Shown here one piece after another: positions 51,445-59,028 of a stretch of DNA of 64,000 nt. Source of the DNA: Companilactobacillus ginsenosidimutans (GTDB lineage: Bacteria > Bacillota > Bacilli > Lactobacillales > Lactobacillaceae); the NCBI RefSeq assembly GCF_001050475.1, contig NZ_CP012034.1, positions 124,001 through 188,000 of the forward strand, written 5' to 3'. The translations under genes and the position numbers were made by a program. A model generated the notes under the pieces. It did not search any database, was not told the DNA's origin, and worked only from the letters and a program-made list of their open reading frames with translations. Position 1 is the first letter of the stretch, and the number at the start of each line of letters is the position of its first letter.

Positions 51445-51813
51445 ATGGACGAATTTGCTGATTATTTATCGAAATTGGATGAGAATGACCAGAAAAAAAG
51501 ACTAGTTGGTATTCTTAAATGGATTCACAAAGAGTTTCCCAATCTAGAAACACGAGTAGCCTGGAATCAGCCTATGTTTACTGATCATGGAACTTTTATC
51601 ATCGGGTTTAGTGTTTCAAAAAATCACATATCGGTTGCTCCTGAAGGTCAGTGTCTAGACACGTTCAAATCGCAATTAGATCAGGTTGGTTACACATATG
51701 GCAAGCAAATGTTCAGAATTGGAAATGATCAAGAAGTCCACAAAGAGGTCTTGAAAAGTATTATAGAATTCAATATTAAGGATAAAATGGAAGTTACAAC
51801 ATTTTGGCGTTAA
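51445..51813 (+). CDS. DUF1801/YdhG-like protein
   Basis: The 122-aa protein has the DUF1801 pattern: IHKEFPNLETRVAWNQPMF, then GTFIIGFSVSKNHISVAPEG and YGKQMFRIGND, the fold shared with YdhG and frataxin-like proteins. Role unclear; sometimes annotated as iron chaperone without proof. AGGAG precedes the ATG. It is a single-gene unit with its own terminator. Confidence 0.85.
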   Translation: MDEFADYLSKLDENDQKKRLVGILKWIHKEFPNLETRVAWNQPMFTDHGTFIIGFSVSKNHISVAPEGQCLDTFKSQLDQVGYTYGKQMFRIGNDQEVHKEVLKSIIEFNIKDKMEVTTFWR

Positions 51814-51887
51814 TATCGTATAAATAGAATTGACAATATCGTATAAATTATCAGATAAAACTGGTGAATTTATACGATATTTTTTTG
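51812..51887 (+). terminator. Terminator with duplicated 5' arm
   Basis: AATATCGTATAAATT (51835-51849) pairs perfectly with AATTTATACGATATT (51867-51881), followed by seven T. A direct copy of the left arm, AATATCGTATAAATA, stands at 51812-51826 and could compete for the right arm. The stop codon overlaps the first copy. Confidence 0.8.
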
Positions 51888-51982
51888 TTTTTACTATTGC
51901 TTATTTGTATTTGGAAAACGTTTATTTTATATGTGAAATATAGTGCTTTTTCATTGAATTTATTACTAGATGATTCTATAAA

Positions 51983-52190
51983 TTAGGGTGTGAATAGGTA
52001 TGAATGCAATCCTACCTTTCACAATTAACATCTGTTGAGGTTCATAAATCTCTCAACTTTGAGAAGCCATGAATCACAGCCCAAACGACTTATCAGATTA
52101 ACCTCTAACAGTTAAACGAACCTTATGGGCATTAAATGAAAGTCCCGAACCGTCTGGGGAATCGTTTTTGTCGGCAAGGGAACAAGAGGA
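51983..52190 (+). other. Long structured leader of the WxL operon
   Basis: About 215 bp separate a promoter-like TATAAATTAG (51977-51986) from the WxL start. The region folds into several stems: GTGTGAATAGGT against ACCTTTCACA (51989-52022), GTTCAT...ATGAA(C) (52039-52075) and TCCC...GGGGA (52143-52160). A 12-codon frame (52000-52038) lies inside. No T-box, cobalamin, c-di-GMP or other riboswitch motif was recognised. It resembles a cis-regulatory RNA or stability element; identity unknown. Confidence 0.45.
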
Positions 52191-52197
52191 TTTTACT

Positions 52198-52815
52198 ATG
52201 AAAAAATTAATTAGAACAGGAGCTGCCGTTAGTGCATTGTTGATGGCTGCAAGTACCGCTGGCATTGGAATTGCTGGCGCGGCTGATACCACGACAACTA
52301 CTGCAAGTACACCTTTAACCCCTGGTACATTAGCACTTGAAACTGCACCATCGTTTGTATTTGGTAACACGAATACAATTTCTACGGCTGCAGCAACCTA
52401 CACCTCATCACAATCACCAAGTGGATTGGGTGTTTCAAATCCTGGTGTTGTTGGAACATGGTCTGTTACAGCAAGTGCATCACCGTTTACTTCGGGTGCG
52501 TTCACATTAACTAACGCAGCGCTTACTTTGACAAGTGGTGGATCTGGCGTATTTAAGTCAGACACAAATTCACCTACCGCAGATAATCCAACAATGGCCG
52601 GAAGTGCGGCCATTTCGGGAACAGCAGCTGAAGTAGAGTCAGCAACATCAACTTCAACAAGTCCAATAGGTGTTGGTGAATTTGACTATACTTATTCACC
52701 TACCGCCGCTACATTAGCTGTTCCAGCACAAACAATCTTACCAGGAACATATGAATCAACAATCACTTGGACATTGGCAAGTACATCATCGAGTGCAACA
52801 ACTCCAGCTACCTAA
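52198..52815 (+). CDS. WxL-domain surface protein
   Basis: A secreted 205-aa protein: signal peptide ending GIAGAA (~1-30), Thr/Ser/Ala-rich mature part, and the two-part WxL domain with GTWSVTAS in the first half and TITWTLAST near the C-terminus. WxL proteins attach non-covalently to peptidoglycan and work with DUF916 partners. ATG 52198 has AGAGGA 9 nt upstream; the frame is open ten codons further up. The partner gene follows after a hairpin. Confidence 0.9.
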   Translation: MKKLIRTGAAVSALLMAASTAGIGIAGAADTTTTTASTPLTPGTLALETAPSFVFGNTNTISTAAATYTSSQSPSGLGVSNPGVVGTWSVTASASPFTSGAFTLTNAALTLTSGGSGVFKSDTNSPTADNPTMAGSAAISGTAAEVESATSTSTSPIGVGEFDYTYSPTAATLAVPAQTILPGTYESTITWTLASTSSSATTPAT

Positions 52816-52828
52816 TTATTTGAAATGA

Positions 52829-52870
52829 GGGGTAATTTCAAGCTTTTAAGACTTGAGATTCCCTTTTTTT
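52829..52870 (+). terminator. Hairpin between the WxL and DUF916 genes
   Basis: GGGGTAATTTCAAG pairs with CTTGAGATTCCC around a 9-nt loop and is followed by seven T. It would reduce, but need not abolish, read-through into the partner gene 25 bp downstream. Confidence 0.75.
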
Positions 52871-52895
52871 CTATTCAATAAATGGAGATAATATT

Positions 52896-53960
52896 ATGAA
52901 AAGAAAATGGACATTGTGGATTTTTGGGGTTTTATTTATTTTTTTAGCGCTATTCAGTAGTCCAAAAAAAGTAAGTGCGGCAAGTACTGATTCCAACAAA
53001 GGTGCAAAGTACACTGTTCAAGCCGAAATCCCTGATAATCAAATTAATAAACAAGTTTCTTTTTTTGACTTGAAAGTAAGGCCAGGAACTTCACAAGATT
53101 TGAAAATTAAAATAAATAATACCGATTCCAAAGATCATTCTTATGTGGTCGAGGTAAATCGAGCTACCACAAACAATAATGGGATTGTCGATTATTCTCA
53201 GCACGGATTAAAACCAGATTCTTCGTTACAACTAGATATTGAATCGATTTTTCCTGCACCTGAGAAAGTTACTGTGCCGGCAAATTCCACTAAGGAGGTA
53301 ACTCTCAAAATGAACGTACCACATTCCAATTTTAAAGGAATGGTACTTGGTGGAATTAGAGTCATGCAGGAAAATCAAGTAAAAAAGCCGAAAATTATTC
53401 CTGGTCAAAAATTGTCAGTTCAAAATCAATTTGCTTATATTTTAGGCCTCCAAATTCAGAGAAACACTGATACTGTAAAGCCGGATTTGAAATTAACTAA
53501 AGCACATGTAAGTAAATATAATGGTCAGGTTGATGTTGCTGCACAGCTTCAAAATGATACCCCAACCTTGATTAACGAAGGCGAGGTTAAGGCATCAATT
53601 ACTGATCAAAATGGATCCACAAAGATTATTGAAGCTGATAAAAAGAATTTAACCATTGCTCCTAATTCCAATTTCAACTTACCAGTTAATACGGCAAATC
53701 AATCGTTGAAACCTGGTAAATATACTATGAGAATTGCTGCCAATGGAGACAATAAAACTCAGAAGTGGAATTTGGCGAAGAACTTTACAATAACTCCATC
53801 TGAGTCAAAGAAGTTGAAGAAGGTTGCTGCACAAGCACCAGTATCCAGAACTCAACCAAACTATAGATTAATTGTTACACTTGCTGTGATTGCTGCATTA
53901 GCAATTATTGCGTTATTAATTTGGAACTTCAAACTACAGCGTAGTGGACGCCGTCATTAA
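52896..53960 (+). CDS. DUF916/DUF3324 cell-surface protein (WxL partner)
   Basis: The 354-aa protein has a signal peptide (~1-29), an N-terminal DUF916 domain (~35-160, with FFDLKVRPGTSQDLKIKINN), a DUF3324 domain (~165-305, FKGMVLGGIRVMQEN then GEVKASITDQNG and KPGKYTMRI) and a C-terminal membrane helix (~325-345) with an Arg-rich tail. These proteins bind WxL proteins and peptidoglycan. ATGGAGATAATATT before the start contains GGAGATAA. It is the second gene of a two-gene surface locus. Confidence 0.92.
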   Translation: MKRKWTLWIFGVLFIFLALFSSPKKVSAASTDSNKGAKYTVQAEIPDNQINKQVSFFDLKVRPGTSQDLKIKINNTDSKDHSYVVEVNRATTNNNGIVDYSQHGLKPDSSLQLDIESIFPAPEKVTVPANSTKEVTLKMNVPHSNFKGMVLGGIRVMQENQVKKPKIIPGQKLSVQNQFAYILGLQIQRNTDTVKPDLKLTKAHVSKYNGQVDVAAQLQNDTPTLINEGEVKASITDQNGSTKIIEADKKNLTIAPNSNFNLPVNTANQSLKPGKYTMRIAANGDNKTQKWNLAKNFTITPSESKKLKKVAAQAPVSRTQPNYRLIVTLAVIAALAIIALLIWNFKLQRSGRRH

Positions 53961-54029
53961 TGAATTGTTTTGAAAAAACTTTTTAATTAATGTTATGATT
54001 TATTTATCAATATTTATAGGGGATAAATC

Positions 54030-54920
54030 ATGAAAAAGCGGATTAAATTTGCTGTTCTTGCTTCAGCTATTTTGTTATTGGGTACTCCAGTTGTTTCTTC
54101 AAACGTAATGTTGGATGTAAGCCCAGTTGAAACTGCTCAAGCAGCAACTAATTCTCAAACAGAGGCTGTTACTAAAGCTATAAAAACCGAGCTTAATAAT
54201 CTACGTGGTCAAAATAATCTTGGATCACTTTCAGGTGTTTATGAATTAACTAAGATGGCACAAAGCCGTGCTGATCATTTAGCCAATATAAATTCACTGG
54301 ATGAACACGCTGGTTACAATTATCAAAGTGGTGCACCATATGTTGGTGTTGCTGGTGAAAATATTGGTTACTGGTACAATTCAAGAATTACTGATCCAAC
54401 AGAAATTGCCAAGCAAATTATCGAGGACTTGTACGATGATTCTGGTGTCGCAACCTATGGTCACCGTAAAAACATGTTGAATCCATATTTCAAACATGTC
54501 GGAGTGGCAGTATCAGTAAACCCATCAAATGGATATTTATTCTATGCACAAGATTTCGGATCAACAACTACTGAAGTTGGTGATAATTACAATGGAGCAA
54601 AAGCTTATTCTGATTACACTAGAATGCAAGGTTTGAGTAATCAATATCCTTCAACTTATCATCAGACAAGTTCTACAACGGCTAATACCAATTCAGGTAT
54701 TTTTAATGGAGCAAAGAAAATCAATTCTGTTGTGACAACAACTGCGTTGACACCACTTTATAGCAGTCCATCTGGTGGTAAAAAATCTAATCGTGCTTTA
54801 GCTCCAAATTCAGGTTGGTACACCGACCAAGTTTTCACAGATCAATATGGAAATAATTGGTATCGTGTATCAACGAGTGAATGGGCACCAATTAATCACG
54901 CAAACATTCAAAATATTTAA
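54030..54920 (+). CDS. Secreted CAP-domain protein with C-terminal SLAP/SH3-like domain
   Basis: The 296-aa protein has a signal peptide (~1-35, ending TAQA), a CAP/SCP domain (~45-190: VYELTKMAQSRADHLA, NSLDEHAGY, VAGENIGYWYN, YGHRKNMLNPYFKHVGVAV) with the histidine and Glu of the CAP tetrad, a Ser/Thr linker and a ~60-residue C-terminal domain (TPLYSSPSGG...GWYTDQVFTDQYGNNWYRV) typical of Lactobacillus surface attachment. The promoter region holds a GGGGATAAATC ribosome site. Confidence 0.9.
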   Translation: MKKRIKFAVLASAILLLGTPVVSSNVMLDVSPVETAQAATNSQTEAVTKAIKTELNNLRGQNNLGSLSGVYELTKMAQSRADHLANINSLDEHAGYNYQSGAPYVGVAGENIGYWYNSRITDPTEIAKQIIEDLYDDSGVATYGHRKNMLNPYFKHVGVAVSVNPSNGYLFYAQDFGSTTTEVGDNYNGAKAYSDYTRMQGLSNQYPSTYHQTSSTTANTNSGIFNGAKKINSVVTTTALTPLYSSPSGGKKSNRALAPNSGWYTDQVFTDQYGNNWYRVSTSEWAPINHANIQNI

Positions 54921-54923
54921 GTA

Positions 54924-54955
54924 AAAGACCGACTTCAAAGAAATCGGTCTTTTTT
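54924..54955 (+). terminator. Terminator of the CAP-domain gene
   Basis: AAAAGACCGA and TCGGTCTTTTTT pair around an 11-nt loop just after the stop. Confidence 0.87.
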
Positions 54956-54998
54956 ACTATCCTCAAGACAGGTAAAATATGTTTAAGGAGAATTCAAA

Positions 54999-55400
54999 AT
55001 GAGATTAAAAAACATTATCGCTTTAAGTGCCAGCTATTTATTGTTGATAGTTGCACTATTTATTTCAAGCATTGACCAGGCAAAGGGTGGAATGCAGGTA
55101 ACAGGAAGCTTAGTACTACTGATTGTTTTCACATTTGTCTTGATGATGCTCTATGCACCATTCATAATTGCATCAATATTTGAGCGTAGAACCAGCAGTT
55201 TTGCTGTATTATCATTTAGCATATTCATGGAAGTAGCTGTGATGTTGCCAATTTTATTGAAAAATATTATGTCTAGTTCTTCAATGGATTTTTCGAGAAT
55301 TGTTTTATTGGTATTTATCCCGCTAAATATGATTGTGCTGTTATTCTTAATTATTCAAAATAGTGTTTTTATCAGTAAGCACAAAAACGAGTTGAGATAA
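54999..55400 (+). CDS. Uncharacterised four-helix membrane protein
   Basis: The 133-aa protein has four predicted helices: NIIALSASYLLLIVALFISS, GSLVLLIVFTFVLMMLYAPFIIASIF, SFAVLSFSIFMEVAVMLPILL and IVLLVFIPLNMIVLLFLIIQ. There are no charged residues inside the helices and no conserved motif I recognise. AAGGAGAATTCAAA precedes the ATG. The stop lies inside a bidirectional terminator shared with the convergent VIT1-like gene. Confidence 0.75.
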   Translation: MRLKNIIALSASYLLLIVALFISSIDQAKGGMQVTGSLVLLIVFTFVLMMLYAPFIIASIFERRTSSFAVLSFSIFMEVAVMLPILLKNIMSSSSMDFSRIVLLVFIPLNMIVLLFLIIQNSVFISKHKNELR

Positions 55401-55422
55401 TTAAATCTCAGCTCGTTTTTTT
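55386..55422. terminator. Bidirectional terminator
   Basis: ACGAGTTGAGAT and ATCTCAGCTCGT pair around AATTAA with one G-T mismatch; A and T runs on either side suit both converging genes. Confidence 0.85.
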
Positions 55423-56143
55423 AACCTAATGATCCACCAATTAAATAGGTGACGGTCATAGTTCCAATTCCCACTAAAAGGTTTCGCAGGACACCTTTTA
55501 TTCGGTCAGAATTTCCAAGTGTTGCACTGGCATAACCCGTAAAAGTTAGTGCGCATATTACAGCGGCGATTGTTCCGGGAACTTTGTATGGATATGGAAT
55601 GAATGTAATTGATAATAATGGCAGTAATGATCCTAAAATAAATGATAAGAATGATGAAATAGCTGCGTGCCAGGGATTGAAGTAGTGCTGTAACTCGATA
55701 TTACATTTTGACTTCAATGTGACATTCAGTGCATCGTTTTCCATTAATTGAACAGCGACTTTTTTGGCAAGCGCTGGTGTTAAGCCTTCAGATTCGTAGT
55801 GATGAGCTAATCCGTTCAATTCACCCTCGTAATTTCGTTGGATGGACTCATCTTGCATGCGTGTCATAGTTTTTTGTGTATCACGCTGTGTGCTGACTGA
55901 AACATATTCGCCACCACCCATTGAAAGGGCACCGGCGAACATTCCCGAAATTCCGGCGATAAATAATGCCGCTGTACTTTGTTGGGCTCCAGCCACACCG
56001 ATTACGATACCAGCGACAGAAACGATTCCATCATTTGCACCTAAAACCCCAGCACGGATGATGTTTAGTTGTTCTGATAAATGAAATTTCTGGATTAGTC
56101 GCTGAGACAGTGACTGATCTTCAGAAGTAGAAAAAGTTTTCAT
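55421..56143 (-). CDS. VIT1/CCC1-family metal transporter
   Basis: The 240-aa protein has NIIRAGVLGANDGIVSVAGIVIGVAGA, the diagnostic first helix, then GMFAGALSMGGGEYVSVSTQRD, a cytoplasmic metal-binding helical insert (EGELNGLAHHYESEGLT) and three more helices. VIT1/CCC1 members move Fe2+ or Mn2+ with H+. ATG 56143 was chosen, with GGGGG 11 nt upstream; a longer frame to 56230 has no match. Confidence 0.9.
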   Translation of the reverse strand: MKTFSTSEDQSLSQRLIQKFHLSEQLNIIRAGVLGANDGIVSVAGIVIGVAGAQQSTAALFIAGISGMFAGALSMGGGEYVSVSTQRDTQKTMTRMQDESIQRNYEGELNGLAHHYESEGLTPALAKKVAVQLMENDALNVTLKSKCNIELQHYFNPWHAAISSFLSFILGSLLPLLSITFIPYPYKVPGTIAAVICALTFTGYASATLGNSDRIKGVLRNLLVGIGTMTVTYLIGGSLG

Positions 56144-56316
56144 AAAACTATTACCCCCGCCTATAATATTTACGTTTAGTATAACTTTGGATATACTCAT
56201 AACAAGGGACATTTGTGAATAAAAATACATTTTTTGAACACTTTTTATAAATTAATAGAATATATCTATATAAAACATAAGAAATTAGATAAATTATTAG
56301 AAAATTGAGGGATACC

Positions 56317-56874
56317 ATGACGAATACAAGTGATTTGAGAGTTATCAAAACAACGAATCTAATAAAAGACTCATTTTATGATTTGCTAGAAACGGAAGAC
56401 TTTGACAAGATAAATGTTAAACAAATTTGTGCCAAATCGTTGATTGGTCGTTCAACTTTTTATCAGCATTATGTTGATAAATATGATTTACTGACTAAAG
56501 AAAACAAATATTATACACAAATATTTACTGAGGGTATGTCAGAAAAAGTTGAATCATTTCAAAATGAGAATTCGTTGAAAGATTTGATAGAGTACTTAAA
56601 TCAAGATTCTGCTGAAATTCTAATGTTATTAGATGTACATACTAACGTTACCGACTTGGAAACCGAATTTAAGAAGATTATTAGTTCATCAATAGATAAT
56701 CAATTGAATGCCAATCCAATGAACGATTTGCCAGTAGATTTCGTTAAACAGGTTTATGCAATGAATGTGATGACATTTATTAAATGGTCACTGAAGAATG
56801 GTGTAGATGACAGTGTGAATTCATTTTTGAACCAGTCAATTAAACAAGAATATGATTTGTGGTTGAGATATTAA
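56317..56874 (+). CDS. TetR/AcrR-family transcriptional regulator
   Basis: The 185-aa protein has the helix-turn-helix KINVKQICAKSLIGRSTFYQHYVDKYDLL in residues ~30-60 and a C-terminal ligand domain of the TetR_C_33 sort. GAGGGA precedes ATG 56317; an in-frame ATG four codons earlier lies too close. No adjacent operon partner shows its target; the divergent VIT1-like gene shares its ~170-bp promoter region and is a candidate. Confidence 0.88.
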   Translation: MTNTSDLRVIKTTNLIKDSFYDLLETEDFDKINVKQICAKSLIGRSTFYQHYVDKYDLLTKENKYYTQIFTEGMSEKVESFQNENSLKDLIEYLNQDSAEILMLLDVHTNVTDLETEFKKIISSSIDNQLNANPMNDLPVDFVKQVYAMNVMTFIKWSLKNGVDDSVNSFLNQSIKQEYDLWLRY

Positions 56875-56880
56875 TATGAA

Positions 56881-56920
56881 AAAGTGCCTGGAAATTTTGA
56901 GTTTCCCGGGCACCTTTTTT
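56881..56920. terminator. Bidirectional terminator
   Basis: GTGCCTGG and CCGGGCAC-type arms (one G-U pair) with flanking A and T runs lie between the TetR gene and the convergent VOC gene. Confidence 0.78.
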
Positions 56921-56928
56921 TGATGAAA

Positions 56929-57297
56929 TTAAATTTTACCAATCGCAATGTGATTATTCTCAGGGTCGGCAAAGTTGAATGTTGTCATTCCGCTTTGTTC
57001 AGAAATGTCTGACACTTCACTCGAATACTTACTAATTTGTTCATGAAGGTTTTCCAAATCATCAGCCATTAACATGATAGAAGGGAATTCAAGTGAAACC
57101 ATTGGAGAATATTTTTTTATGAAGTCGATGTTGAACAAGTTGATATTTACTTGATCTAAAACTGAGTGTTTCACCGTGCTACTACCATCGGGTGGTGGAC
57201 TCTTGGCAAGTTCCTTAGCATTAAGTGCGTCTTGCCAGAACTTAGAGACTTTCTCAACATCATTAACATATAGCATCAATTCAAATTTTTTGATCAT
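56929..57297 (-). CDS. VOC-family (glyoxalase/dioxygenase-like) protein
   Basis: A 122-aa single-module protein with FELMLYVNDVEKVSKFWQDALNAKEL at the start and TTFNFADPENNHIAIGKI at the end, the paired beta-alpha-beta signature of the vicinal-oxygen-chelate fold. The 'DPEGN' position reads DPENN. Substrate unknown. ATG 57297 has GGAG 7 nt upstream, whereas ATG 57303 is 1 nt from it. Confidence 0.85.
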   Translation of the reverse strand: MIKKFELMLYVNDVEKVSKFWQDALNAKELAKSPPPDGSSTVKHSVLDQVNINLFNIDFIKKYSPMVSLEFPSIMLMADDLENLHEQISKYSSEVSDISEQSGMTTFNFADPENNHIAIGKI

Positions 57298-57419
57298 AGT
57301 CATACTCCATTCACATTTTGAATTAATAATACAATAATATTGGTTGACCTGAAACCCGTTTTAGGAGATATATTGAACTGTGATACATTGGTATTAAGAT
57401 AGTTATTTGGAGGTCCAAG

Positions 57420-58361
57420 ATGACAAATATTCATGATATAGCAAAATTGTCAGGCTTTTCAGTTTCAACAGTTTCTCGAGTATTGAATCGAAAGAATTAC
57501 GTATCTGATGATGCACGTGAAAAAATTGAGGCTGTTATTAAACAAATGGACTACGTTCCAAATGATGTTGCTAGAGACTTAAGCCGAGGGAAAACATACA
57601 ATATTGGAGTAGTTTTACCATATACCAAACACGCGTATTTCAATCAAGTATTGAATGGAATTATGGCAGAAGCTTATAAGCAGGGATATCGAGTTCTTAT
57701 TTTGCTATCAAATTATGATAAGAATAAGGAACTAGAATTTTTAGAACAGCTGCGAAGGAAAGCATTTGATGCTTTAATTTTCACATCGCATGGTTTGCCA
57801 CTGGAGGAAATAGCAAAGTATTTGAAATATGGGCAAATAGTCTGTTGTCAGAACCCTAATAATGTTAAAATTCCCGCCGCATACACCGCACGAGTTTCGA
57901 CTTATGTAAAAGCATTGAGTTGGGTCAAGGAGCAAGGATATAAGAAAATTGGAATTATGCAGAATAGGGATTATCACGTCAGTGCAACTAGTGAGAAAAC
58001 TATTCGCGCGTATAAACAAGTATTCGGTGAAATGCCAGATTCAAAGTTAATTGTTAATGATGTGACGACTTATGACAATGGTTATCAAGCTGGTGAATAT
58101 TACAATAAGTGTAGCGAAAAGCCTGACTTTGTTTTTGCAAACAGCGATGATATCGCCACGGGCTTAAGACAATATTATCTTGATAACCAGTTGCAGGTCC
58201 CTCCGTTCATGGGTCAAGAAAATCAGCTGCCAAGCCAAATATTAAAGTTTTCAACTATTGATCATCAATTGACTAAAGTTGGATCTGCAGCGTTTGATGT
58301 TGCCACCAGTGGGGAAGATAAGATAGTTTGTATACCCTCAAAATTTATTAATCGTAAATAG
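57420..58361 (+). CDS. LacI-family transcriptional regulator
   Basis: The 313-aa protein has the LacI headpiece NIHDIAKLSGFSVSTVSRVLNRKNYVSDDAREKIEAVIKQMDYVPNDVA and a sugar-binding periplasmic-like core (GVVLPYTKHAYFNQVLNGIMAEA ... FVFANSDDIATGLR). It ends rather early (SKFINRK), but its last ~20 codons recur as a fragment 120 bp further on. No sugar operon is adjacent, so its target is unknown. TTGGAGGTCCAAG gives a good ribosome site. Confidence 0.9.
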   Translation: MTNIHDIAKLSGFSVSTVSRVLNRKNYVSDDAREKIEAVIKQMDYVPNDVARDLSRGKTYNIGVVLPYTKHAYFNQVLNGIMAEAYKQGYRVLILLSNYDKNKELEFLEQLRRKAFDALIFTSHGLPLEEIAKYLKYGQIVCCQNPNNVKIPAAYTARVSTYVKALSWVKEQGYKKIGIMQNRDYHVSATSEKTIRAYKQVFGEMPDSKLIVNDVTTYDNGYQAGEYYNKCSEKPDFVFANSDDIATGLRQYYLDNQLQVPPFMGQENQLPSQILKFSTIDHQLTKVGSAAFDVATSGEDKIVCIPSKFINRK

Positions 58362-58392
58362 AGTTGTCGTATTCTAAAATGTATTCATGTGG

Positions 58393-58468
58393 TATGTTTA
58401 TCAGTGGTATAGAGATTAACAACATCCACAAAAAAAGCCCCGGTATGTAGCTACCGAGATTTTTTTTC
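58393..58468 (+). ncRNA. Duplicated RNAII-like antitoxin RNA (copy 1)
   Basis: An extended -10-like TGGTATGTT (58390-58398) precedes a short region ending in the terminator 58431-58468 (CCCCGGTA-TGTAGC-TACCG). The arrangement and the ATTCATGTGGTAT block are shared with copy 2, 190 bp downstream. The AACACTTA direct repeat present in copy 2 is missing, so this RNA probably no longer matches the toxin mRNA. Confidence 0.5.
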
Positions 58469-58482
58469 AGCTGAATATTACC

Positions 58483-58551
58483 TTTGATGCTGCAACAAGT
58501 GAGGAAGACAAGATAGTTCGAATCCTTTCACGATTTATTATTCAGTTTTAA
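58483..58551 (+). pseudogene. Duplicated 3' fragment of the LacI gene
   Basis: Codons FDAATSEEDKIVRILSRFIIQF then TAA correspond to the last codons of the intact LacI gene (FDVATSGEDKIVCIPSKFINRK). It lies between the two RNAII-like copies, showing that a tandem duplication joined the gene end and the antitoxin. The preceding bases ('CTGAATATTACC') no longer match. Confidence 0.8.
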
Positions 58552-58597
58552 TTTATTTGGAGTGTAATTATATAGATTCATGTGGTATATTGAATTT

Positions 58598-58659
58598 GTA
58601 AGGACGGAGAACACTTACGTATTGAAAAAGCCCCGGTAGTTGTGTACCGAGGCTTTTTT
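58598..58659 (+). ncRNA. Antitoxin RNA (RNAII-like) of the Fst-type system
   Basis: An extended -10, TGGTATATT (58583-58591), should start a ~60-nt RNA. It contains AACACTTA (58610-58617), which is a direct repeat of 58807-58814 and so complementary to the 5' end of the toxin mRNA, and ends at the bidirectional terminator 58625-58659 (AAAAAGCCCCGGTA/TACCGAGGCTTTTT) that both convergent RNAs share. That is the arrangement of the enterococcal par/fst locus. Confidence 0.65.
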
Positions 58660-58681
58660 GTTACAGTTGAGTTTTTGAAAA

Positions 58682-58768
58682 TCATTTGCTTTTCCGGTTA
58701 TTCAACCAATAACTGAATAGGGCCACAATACACCCTGCAAATATCGAGCATAGAACGGAGAGCAACAT
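58682..58768 (-). CDS. Fst-like type I toxin (28-aa membrane peptide)
   Basis: MLLSVLCSIFAGCIVALFSYWLNNRKSK is one transmembrane helix followed by WLNNRKSK; Fst of Enterococcus has the same ending pattern (ALFSRWLDERDK as I recall it). GGAGGTGATAATA sits just before the ATG, an unusually strong ribosome site that type I toxins keep hidden by 5' structure. The mRNA would start from TACAAT (58816-58821 complement) and run to the terminator at 58625. A longer reading frame upstream (to 58894) is not a real extension. Confidence 0.75.
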   Translation of the reverse strand: MLLSVLCSIFAGCIVALFSYWLNNRKSK

Positions 58769-58933
58769 TATTATCACCTCCAAACTATTGCCAGACTTAT
58801 AACAGCAACACTTAATTGTATCATCTAGAGTTAAAGTAAAGTACAAATAGATTTTATTCCGGCGGTATATATTAATACAAAATAAATTAAACAATAAATC
58901 AACATAATACTTTAATGATTAACTGTTTTTAAC

Positions 58934-58949
58934 ATTTGTCCGTACAAAT
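58934..58949. promoter_or_regulatory. AraR box upstream of araR
   Basis: ATTTGTCCGTACAAAT differs at one position from the perfect palindrome ATTTGTACGTACAAAT known for AraR. It lies 80 bp before the araR start and suggests autoregulation. A weaker GGTATGTTTACCGAAC element (58960-58975) follows. Confidence 0.7.
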
Positions 58950-59028
58950 TTTAATAATTGGTATGTTTACCGAACAAAAAAATGCTAAAATGACCATATA
59001 AATAAAATTTGTTTGGAAGGTGATTTAT

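Noticed and set aside
52000..52038. 12-codon leader peptide before the WxL gene
   Set aside because: The ribosome site is poorly spaced and no codon run suggests attenuation.
58682..58894. A 70-aa reading frame on the minus strand containing the toxin
   Set aside because: Its upstream half is promoter and leader DNA; the strong ribosome site points to the internal ATG at 58768, giving the 28-aa Fst-like peptide.
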